From JAVBOO01 sp031550435 (GTDB lineage Bacteria > Bacillota > Clostridia > Lachnospirales > WRAX01): DNA of 64,000 nucleotides. The position numbers and the translations under genes were made by a program. Numbering within the stretch: position 1 is the stretch's first letter; each line of letters opens with the position of its first letter. The notes under the pieces are model-generated. The model ran no database searches. It saw nothing but the letters and a program-made list of their open reading frames with translations, and was not told the origin of the DNA. This document shows positions 26,047 through 32,783 of the stretch, piece after piece. The stretch covers positions 13,808 through 77,807 of the forward strand of contig JAVBOO010000013.1 in assembly GCA_031550435.1 (NCBI GenBank), given 5' to 3'.

Positions 26047-26245
26047 AACCTGGGCGGAAACGCCCTTACATATTTTGCGGAGGAAGTCATGCTATGTAAG
26101 CAACCTTAAACCAAAAATCCCAAAATAAAACCGGCGCAGCGTAAAAGCATGGCAGTTGTGCAAAACTCGAACTTTTCACAGTATTACTTCGGCGGAAAGC
26201 CGCAATGCAATTTCGACATGAACAAAAAATATACGGAGGATAATA

Positions 26246-27811
26246 ATGTCAATGTTTTGTTTTCAGTGCGAGCAAACAGCAAAAGGAACCGGCTGCACGG
26301 TCTCGGGAGTATGCGGAAAAAAAGAAGATACAGCGAACGAGCAGGACAGATTGACCTGCGAACTTATCGGGCTTGCGGCAGCCGCAAAAAGTAAGAAGGA
26401 CTATTCAAATGATATTGTGGACATGTTGGCAGACGGTATGTTTACAGTACTGACAAATGTAAACTTCGATTCTGATATCATCGCAAAACAGACAAAAAGG
26501 GCAAGAGAAAGGCGCGAGACTCTGGGCGGCGGCTTGCCGATTTTACCCGACGAACTTTTCCACGGCGACACGGACATGATTTCCCTGCGTTCTACGCTGA
26601 TTTTCGGCCTTAGAGGTATGGCGGCCTACGCCCACCACTCGCGAGTTTTAGGGAAGCGGAACGATGAAGTTGACAACTGGTTCATCGACGGTACAGCAGA
26701 GCTTGCGAAAGAGCACAGTCCCCAAAAATGGCTGGAGCTTATTATGGAGTTCGGACAGGTAAACCTGAAATGTATGGCGCTCTTGGATGAAGCCAATACA
26801 GGGGCATACGGCACACCGGTACCGACTGCCGTTCCTCTTATGGTTGAAAAGGGTCCGTTTATCGTTATCAGCGGGCACGACTTACACGACCTGAAAATGC
26901 TGCTCGAGCAAACCGACAAAAATGGCATAAACGTGTACACCCACGGAGAGATGCTGCCGGCACACGCATACCCCAAGCTGAAAAAGCACCCTCAGCTCAA
27001 AGGCAATTTCGGAACGGCATGGCAGTCCCAGCAAAAAGAGTTCGACGGTATACCCGCACCGGTGCTGTTTACGACTAACTGCCTCATGGCACCGAAAAAA
27101 TCATATGCCGACAGAGTTTATACAACTTCCGTTGTAGGATTTCCCGAGCTTGTTCATATCGAAGCCGACAAAGACGGTCATAAGGATTTTTCAGCTCTTA
27201 TCAAACAGGCAAAAGAGCTCGGCGGCTACAAAGAAAATACGGAACGAACGGGAATCAACGGCGGTAAAATCGTAACACCCGGCTTCGGCAGAGAAACAGT
27301 ACTGAGTAACGCCGGTGCAATCATCGATGCCGTCAAATCAGGCGCTATCAAGCACTTCTTCCTTGTCGGCGGCTGCGACGGAGCTCATCCCGGCCGAAAT
27401 TATTACACCGAGTTTGTCAAACAGACGCCCAAAGATACGGTTATATTGACGCTTGCCTGCGGCAAATTCAGGATAAACGATTTAGACCTTGGAACGATAG
27501 GGCCGTTTCCGAGAATTTTGGATATGGGTCAATGCAACGACGCATACGGCGCTATACAAGTTGCACTTGCATTGGCCGAGGCGTTTAAATGCTCCGTAAA
27601 CGAGCTGCCGCTCACTCTTGTGCTGTCTTGGTACGAGCAGAAAGCAGTCTGCATACTCCTGACTTTGCTTTCCCTCGGGATAAAAAACATCCTGCTCGGA
27701 CCAAATCTTCCTGCCTTCCTGTCTCCGAACGTGCTGAGCATACTTGTTGACAAGTTTAATCTCACGCATATAAGCACGCCCGAAGAAGATCTTAAGAGAA
27801 TATTTTCGTAA
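26246..27811 (+). CDS. hcp: Hydroxylamine reductase / hybrid cluster protein
   Basis: Cytoplasmic Fe-S-O enzyme that reduces hydroxylamine in vitro and acts against nitric oxide in vivo. The 521-residue protein begins with the N-terminal cluster motif C5-x2-C8-x8-C17-x5-C23. The hybrid-cluster ligands lie in the C-terminal half: HTHGEMLPAH, TNCLMAP, VGGCDGAHPGR, LACGKFRIND and GQCNDAYGA. ATG at 26246 behind ACGGAGG. No hcr reductase gene is adjacent, as is usual in anaerobes. Presence fits an anaerobe exposed to nitrosative stress. Terminated by the strong hairpin at 27813. Confidence 0.95.
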   Translation: MSMFCFQCEQTAKGTGCTVSGVCGKKEDTANEQDRLTCELIGLAAAAKSKKDYSNDIVDMLADGMFTVLTNVNFDSDIIAKQTKRARERRETLGGGLPILPDELFHGDTDMISLRSTLIFGLRGMAAYAHHSRVLGKRNDEVDNWFIDGTAELAKEHSPQKWLELIMEFGQVNLKCMALLDEANTGAYGTPVPTAVPLMVEKGPFIVISGHDLHDLKMLLEQTDKNGINVYTHGEMLPAHAYPKLKKHPQLKGNFGTAWQSQQKEFDGIPAPVLFTTNCLMAPKKSYADRVYTTSVVGFPELVHIEADKDGHKDFSALIKQAKELGGYKENTERTGINGGKIVTPGFGRETVLSNAGAIIDAVKSGAIKHFFLVGGCDGAHPGRNYYTEFVKQTPKDTVILTLACGKFRINDLDLGTIGPFPRILDMGQCNDAYGAIQVALALAEAFKCSVNELPLTLVLSWYEQKAVCILLTLLSLGIKNILLGPNLPAFLSPNVLSILVDKFNLTHISTPEEDLKRIFS

Positions 27812-27812
27812 C

Positions 27813-27855
27813 AAAAAAAGTGATTTAAGACAAACAGTCTTAAATCACTTTTTTT
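27813..27855. terminator. Bidirectional terminator between hcp and a histidine kinase
   Basis: A 19-bp perfect stem, AAAAAAAGTGATTTAAGAC/GTCTTAAATCACTTTTTTT, with a 5-base loop. Serves the convergent genes on both sides. Confidence 0.93.
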
Positions 27856-27862
27856 CGTGTTT

Positions 27863-30163
27863 TCACGCGGATGTATATCTTCTGATCTTTTCTATCACAT
27901 CTCTGTCGTCGATAGGCTTGGATAAATGGTCGTTCATTCCCGCTTCCAAGCACCTTTCTATATCTTCGCTGAATGCGTTTGCCGTCATTGCGATAATGGG
28001 GATCACCTTTGCCTTAGGCACTTGCATGGATCTGATCTGCCTTGTAGCCTCATAACCGTCTGTTTCCGGCATTTGAATATCCATGATGATGATGTCGTAC
28101 TTTTGCGGATTTTCTTTGAATTTTTCAACCGCGATTCGCCCGTTTTCAGCTATGTCTATCTTAACACCCGTCTCTTCCAAGAGCGCCATGAAGATCTCCC
28201 GGTTGATTTCAACGTCCTCGGCAAGCAAGAGTGAGACCTCGGATAAATCAACCGCGGGTCTTTGCTCAGGCTCGGCCGCACTGGGTCTTCTGCCCTTGTT
28301 GCCTATAACTTCGTTTATACAGTCCAAAACAGCCGAGGGGAACAGCGGTTTTGTAATAAATCTGTGTACATCCGCATCATAAAAGCTCTTCTCAGTTTTG
28401 TTCCACTCCAAAAACGAAGTTATGACGACAACGCTGCTTTTGTCTATCATGTGCGATATTCGATTGAATAACTCGATGCCTCCCATATCAGCTTGATAAT
28501 GATCCATAAAAACGACATCAAAGCTAAGTTCTTTTGCCCTGGCCGCCTCAATGATACTGACGGCCTGTGCGCCGCTGCCGGCTTCATATGACCGCATACC
28601 GAATCCTCCCGTAATACGGCAAAACCTGGCCCGTGTTTCAGCGTTCGGGGCGATAATCAACAGTTTGATATCGTCGGGCTTGATACCGTCGAAAACGATA
28701 TGCTTATCTTCGCGCTCCGTCTTTTCCAGCCTAACGGTAAACATAAACCTCGAACCCTTGCCAAGCTCGGATTCAACGCGTATGCTGCCGCCCATTTTCT
28801 CTACTATGCTCTTCGAAATTGCCAACCCGAGGCCTGTTCCGCCGAATCTCCTCGATATGCTTCCGTCTGCCTGTTCAAACGATGTGAACAGTCTTCCTAA
28901 CTGCTCTTCGGACATGCCTATGCCCGTATCGGAAACAGTAAATTGCAGCAGGCCGGAATCATCTTGCTTTTCAAGCTCAATGACAGACAGAGAAATATCT
29001 CCGCCTTCCGGTGTAAACTTTACTGCGTTTGAAAGCAAATTAATTATAACTTGAGACAGGCGGTGCTCGTCTGCCAAAAAGTACAGTCCCATAAGATCAG
29101 GTATAACAACGTCTAACTTTTGGTTTTTTTGCTCCGCCTTGTCGACAACCAGATTACAAACTTCCATCAACATTTTTTCAATGTTTGTCGGAACCAAATC
29201 CAGTTCGAACTTACCGGCCTCGATTTTTGACATATCCAGAACATCGTTTATCAAGTGCAACAGATGCCCTGACGAAGACGCGATATTTTTAACGCAATAA
29301 CGCATTTTATCTATGTCAGCCGAATGAACGGCAATCTTTGTCATGCCGATTATCGCATTCATAGGCGTTCTCATTTCGTGGCTCATGCGCGAAAGGAAAT
29401 CGCTCTTTGCCTTGTTGCTGCTAAGCGCCTCTTCCTTTGCCGCAACAAGCAGCTCATCCTTTATTCGAATTTCGTTTTCTGTTGTCCTTACTATCTTTTT
29501 TATGAACAATATGGCCAATAACGAAGCAGCCGCCGCCATAGCAAGCGAGATTGTCACAGTATAAAACCTGACGTTTTGAAAAGCTTTATATAGGCCGGCA
29601 CAGTCAAATTCCATGCCGATCGCGCCTATTATACTGCCGTCATCGCCGTGTACGGGGAAATAAGTTACATAGACAATGCCCCACTCAGTTACCATGATAT
29701 CGTCATCCAAAAAAACGGTTCCGTTCAGGCATTCCTCTAAGGCCGAAATAATTTCTTCTTCTATAGGCATTCCGACATGCCTGAAGTCTTCTTCTGAGGG
29801 GTCGAGCCCGTCCAGAACGTAGATTAACTCACCGCTTTCGGAGCGCTTTGCCGTATACAAATATCGTATATTCGCAATTCGCCTAACCTGATTAAGCTGG
29901 TCATAAGTTTTTATATAGATTTCCTTGCTCTCATCCTCAATGGAGTTAAGTACTTTAAAGCTGTCGTCGTCGATAATCTCCTCGGCATATTTGTGGAGCA
30001 TGACGGCGTGGTCCTTCAGATCATCTATAGTAAGCTGATAATACCTGCTGTAGACGATCAGATAAAATCCGGCCGACAGCGCTACCGTAATTGTCAAAAT
30101 AATAATTATGACTCTTAACTCCAAACTCTTAAACAGAGAATTCAAGTTAGGGCTTTGCTTCAA
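27863..30163 (-). CDS. Membrane hybrid sensor histidine kinase with two receiver domains
   Basis: A 766-residue protein: TM1 at 17-38, an extracellular Cache-like sensor (about 40-200, with VTEWGIVYVTYFPVHG and IGAIGMEF), TM2 at 201-222, no obvious HAMP, a HisKA domain with H262 in MSHEMRTPMN, a HATPase with DTGIGMSEEQ and GGTGLGLAI, then two receivers. The first receiver keeps FMDHYQ but has lost the acidic pocket (IIAPNAET), the second is canonical (LLAEDVEINR, IIMDIQMP). It resembles Barnes-type clostridial orphan kinases. The TTG at 30163 lies behind AAGGATG; a longer frame would extend into repeat A. No partner regulator is adjacent. Confidence 0.88.
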   Translation of the reverse strand: MKQSPNLNSLFKSLELRVIIIILTITVALSAGFYLIVYSRYYQLTIDDLKDHAVMLHKYAEEIIDDDSFKVLNSIEDESKEIYIKTYDQLNQVRRIANIRYLYTAKRSESGELIYVLDGLDPSEEDFRHVGMPIEEEIISALEECLNGTVFLDDDIMVTEWGIVYVTYFPVHGDDGSIIGAIGMEFDCAGLYKAFQNVRFYTVTISLAMAAAASLLAILFIKKIVRTTENEIRIKDELLVAAKEEALSSNKAKSDFLSRMSHEMRTPMNAIIGMTKIAVHSADIDKMRYCVKNIASSSGHLLHLINDVLDMSKIEAGKFELDLVPTNIEKMLMEVCNLVVDKAEQKNQKLDVVIPDLMGLYFLADEHRLSQVIINLLSNAVKFTPEGGDISLSVIELEKQDDSGLLQFTVSDTGIGMSEEQLGRLFTSFEQADGSISRRFGGTGLGLAISKSIVEKMGGSIRVESELGKGSRFMFTVRLEKTEREDKHIVFDGIKPDDIKLLIIAPNAETRARFCRITGGFGMRSYEAGSGAQAVSIIEAARAKELSFDVVFMDHYQADMGGIELFNRISHMIDKSSVVVITSFLEWNKTEKSFYDADVHRFITKPLFPSAVLDCINEVIGNKGRRPSAAEPEQRPAVDLSEVSLLLAEDVEINREIFMALLEETGVKIDIAENGRIAVEKFKENPQKYDIIIMDIQMPETDGYEATRQIRSMQVPKAKVIPIIAMTANAFSEDIERCLEAGMNDHLSKPIDDRDVIEKIRRYTSA

Positions 30164-30187
30164 GTTTACCACATCCTTTGAGTTGTA

Positions 30188-30347
30188 TATTACCGCGAAA
30201 GCAAAACACCGCATAAAATACTTACGCGGTTCGTGCCGAGTGGACACGCTTAGAAATCGTCCGCGTGCTTCTTGCAGCGATTTCTGCTCCGAAGCGAGGG
30301 TACAACTAAATATAGTGTTTTATGCTATATTTAGTTGCCGGTGTAAT
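30188..30347 (+). repeat. Repeat A, long variant with an internal insertion
   Basis: Starts TATATTACCGCGAAAGC and ends GCCGGTGTAAT. The middle hairpin is enlarged by about 30 bases (GAAATCG pairing with CGATTTC). The arms AACTAAATATAG/CTATATTTAGTT carry a paired A-to-T and T-to-A change relative to other copies. It lies just upstream of the kinase gene. A short A-like fragment, GTAATATTACTTCGGCAAC, follows at about 30380-30400. Confidence 0.85.
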
Positions 30348-30411
30348 AGCGTTTGCTGCGCTGCATAGTTTTGCGGAGTACCGTAATATTACTTCGGCAA
30401 CTGCCAATACT

Positions 30412-30822
30412 TTATTTCCTGCCCAATACAGTCTCTATTACATCGGCACAGTTTGCCGTATTGTTTTTAATATCGTTGCCCCAAAACCGGAGCACGCGCC
30501 AGCCGTGTTCAGTCAGGGCTTCCGTTACTTCCTTGTCGTGCCGCATCGTTTCCTCGATTTTAGCTATCCAAAATTCCCTGTTCGACTTTATTTCATGTTT
30601 TTTGTTCTCCCAATCATATCCGTGCCAAAACTCGCTGTCGCAAAATATCGCAACTTTCTTTCCTACAAAAGCGATATCAGGCTTACCAAACACAGCTTTG
30701 ACATTTCTTCTGTACCTCATTCCCCTTTTCCATAACTCGGAGCATAAAACAGACTCGATTTTTGAGCCCTTGCACTTGACACGCCGCATGTTATGGCTGA
30801 TTTGCTCGGAAGTTTTCTTCAT
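30412..30822 (-). CDS. vsr: Very short patch repair endonuclease (Vsr-like)
   Basis: Vsr nicks DNA 5' of the T in T:G mismatches arising from deamination of 5-methylcytosine. The 136-residue protein matches the fold: MRRVKCKGSKIE (E23), GMRYRRNVKAVFGKPDIAF (D49), FCDSEFWHGYDW (H67) and HGWRVLRFWGNDI near the end. In E. coli Vsr the segment is HGCFWHHHHC; here the first histidine is replaced by aspartate, a variant I know from other bacterial members. ATG at 30822 behind GGAGGGCGAC. No cytosine methyltransferase gene is nearby, so it is an orphan flanked by repeats, probably acquired or left by a lost restriction system. Confidence 0.85.
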   Translation of the reverse strand: MKKTSEQISHNMRRVKCKGSKIESVLCSELWKRGMRYRRNVKAVFGKPDIAFVGKKVAIFCDSEFWHGYDWENKKHEIKSNREFWIAKIEETMRHDKEVTEALTEHGWRVLRFWGNDIKNNTANCADVIETVLGRK

Positions 30823-30931
30823 GTCGCCCTCCGCCACAATAGCTAAATGTAAACTCAAACCATCAAGTTTTTATTTTAACATAAGCGCGTAATTTTTCAA
30901 TACGCGACAATGTTTTAACTGTTAGTGCTAT

Positions 30932-31010
30932 GGTTAAATGCCGCGGTAATATTACTTCGGCACGAGTAACCGCGTAAGTACTTTATACGGTATTTAACTT
31001 CCGCGGCAAT
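30932..31010 (-). repeat. Repeat A, short form (60 bp) next to an A end fragment
   Basis: The unit 30951-31010 starts ATTACTTCGGCACGAGTAAC and ends CTTCCGCGGCAAT. Relative to the full unit, everything between two TCGGCA motifs is missing. The preceding GTTAAATGCCGCGGTAAT (30933-30950) matches the A end of another copy. Confidence 0.8.
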
Positions 31011-31087
31011 ATTATACCATATATACAAATCGCTTGATATGTGCTATAATCTCCCCAATAATCGTTTATACATTTGCGGAGGTCGTT

Positions 31088-31795
31088 ATGGAATTCGAAG
31101 CCGTAGTCATGGAACTTGAAACTCTCGGCACGGAAAGGACAAAAAAAATTTATGCTTCCCACGGAGCGCGCGAACCGCAGTTCGGCGTTGCAACCGGCGA
31201 TATGCGAGCGCTCGCGAAAAAAATCGGTAAAAACCAAGATCTTGCCGAAAAACTGTATTCAACCGGAAATTATGATTGCATGTATTTTGCCGGCATGATA
31301 CTTGACCCAAAAAAAATGACCGAAGCGGACTTTGACCGCTGGATGGAAGCCGCTTATTTCTATATGATTTCCGACTATGTTCTGGCCGTTTCCCTTGCCG
31401 AAACCGACTATGCGCAAGCCGTGGCCGATCGCTGGATAAACAGCGGGAGGGAGCTTGTTATGTCTGCGGGCTGGGCATGCTATACTTGGCTGCTCGGTTA
31501 CCGCAAGGATGACGAGTTTGACCGAGACAAGATCAGCGCTATGCTCGACACGGTTTCATCTACCATTCACGACAGCCCGAACCGTACACGCTATTCCATG
31601 AACGGATTTGTCGCAGCAGTCGGAGTCTCCTATATACCGTTGCATGAAAAAGCCGTTGCCGCGGCGGAAAAGATCGGCAAAGTAAGCGTAAGAACGGAGA
31701 AAGGCGCATGCAGTGTTCCTGTTGCTCTTGACGAAATCCGAAAGATGGAAGCCAAAGGTAAGATAGGGTTTAAGCGCAAGGCCGTACGATGTTAG
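31088..31795 (+). CDS. DNA alkylation repair protein, AlkD-like HEAT-repeat family
   Basis: A 235-residue all-helical protein. AlkD-type glycosylases remove bulky or cationic alkylated bases without flipping the base. Visible family patterns: MELETLGTERTKKIYASHGA at the N-terminus, FGVATGDMRALAKKIGK, YDCMYFAGMILDPKKMTEAD, then DRWINSGRELVMSAGWACY. The C-terminal part is less similar to characterised AlkD proteins, and the key aspartate cannot be assigned with confidence, so activity is unproven. ATG at 31088 behind GCGGAGG. Located 69 bases before the TSCPD gene on the same strand. Confidence 0.75.
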   Translation: MEFEAVVMELETLGTERTKKIYASHGAREPQFGVATGDMRALAKKIGKNQDLAEKLYSTGNYDCMYFAGMILDPKKMTEADFDRWMEAAYFYMISDYVLAVSLAETDYAQAVADRWINSGRELVMSAGWACYTWLLGYRKDDEFDRDKISAMLDTVSSTIHDSPNRTRYSMNGFVAAVGVSYIPLHEKAVAAAEKIGKVSVRTEKGACSVPVALDEIRKMEAKGKIGFKRKAVRC

Positions 31796-31863
31796 CCGAA
31801 CGAGATTAAGCGGAAGCACCGCAGCCAAAAAATCAATAAACCAAAGAAAAGGATTGAGTTAAC

Positions 31864-32127
31864 ATGGATTTTACATATAAGACCAAGGATGTCTGCTCTC
31901 AAAGCATTAGTTTGACAATCGACGATAACCACAATATAACAAACGTGAATTTTGTCAGCGGCTGCAGCGGCAATTTACAAGCGATTGCGAAGCTCGTCGA
32001 AGGCAAAAAAGCCGAGGATCTTACAAATATGCTTACAGGCATAAAATGCGGTTCGAGAGATATTTCATGCGCATCCGAGCTTTGCAACGCGATAAGAGAA
32101 GCGGTTAAGCTTGTCGATAGAGCGTAG
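31864..32127 (+). CDS. TSCPD domain protein, TIGR03905 type
   Basis: An 87-residue cytoplasmic protein of the short clostridial family with four conserved cysteines: C11 (DVCSQS), C34 (SGCSGN), C62 (IKCGSRDISC) and C69. The GCSGNLQAIAKLVEGK segment is typical. The TSCPD domain also ends some ribonucleotide reductases, where it binds metal; the stand-alone protein has no known function. ATG behind AAAGGATTG. Followed by a strong terminator. Confidence 0.85.
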   Translation: MDFTYKTKDVCSQSISLTIDDNHNITNVNFVSGCSGNLQAIAKLVEGKKAEDLTNMLTGIKCGSRDISCASELCNAIREAVKLVDRA

Positions 32128-32170
32128 CTCAAGTAAAACAGGAAAAAAGTGCCGGGATACGGCATTTTGG

Positions 32171-32209
32171 GCTGTTGACAACAAAAGTTGTCAACAGCGC
32201 TTTTATTTT
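32171..32209 (+). terminator. Intrinsic terminator after the TSCPD gene
   Basis: A 12-bp perfect stem GCTGTTGACAAC/GTTGTCAACAGC with an AAAA loop, followed by GCTTTTATTTT. Confidence 0.92.
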
Positions 32210-32480
32210 GCGTGGATTGCGGTCTTGCATGCGGAAAACTTGCCGGAATATGTAGAAAGTGCTAATTCAATCGAACGGTCTAAATTCACGACCCGTATTC
32301 GCACATTTTCTGAAACGATTATAATAGTTTGTTACAAAGTAGCCGATACATGTGAATAACGGCCGTATCACATTAACAGTAATTTAATGCCAAAACAGGC
32401 CAAAACTATGCGGCACCCCATAGTCCCACGCTGATTTTTTGACTTAAGGTATAGTTGACTTGGCAACTTATCGGATATAA
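32210..32480. other. Gene-free stretch upstream of the second histidine kinase
   Basis: No gene seen. At 32259 GTGCTAATTCAATCGAACGGT resembles the left end of repeat C but then diverges. Two TTGACT motifs near 32440-32456 and TATAAT at 32476-32481 form a possible promoter with short spacing that abuts repeat A. Confidence 0.35.
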
Positions 32481-32614
32481 TATTACCGCGGACGTTAAAT
32501 ACCGCATAAAACACTTACGCGGTTACTCGTGCCGAGTGGACTCGCTTATGAACCTTAGCGAGGGTACAATAAAATATAGCGCGGGTTTCGTTAAATTTTG
32601 TTGCAGATGTAATA
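32481..32614 (+). repeat. Repeat A, full copy
   Basis: Starts TATTACCGCGGACGTTAAAT and ends GTTGCAGATGTAAT. It lies between a possible promoter and the kinase gene, so it is probably transcribed in the leader. A repeat F-like text follows at about 32625-32670. Confidence 0.85.
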
Positions 32615-32783
32615 TACAAATAAAATGGTACAAAAGTCGGATTTTTCGCAGAGCAGCGCAGAAAAACATCCGCTAAAACAGTTACAAAATATAAGATGTA
32701 TCCAGCTCCTCGGTAATATTGCGGAAAACAATTGCAACGCATAAGACCGGACAGACTATGACTTGACAAAGGTGGTACTGCAT

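Noticed and set aside
26083..26109. ATG with GCGGAGG upstream (MLCKQP)
   Set aside because: A good ribosome binding site but only six codons before a stop; at most a leader peptide or a decayed small gene.
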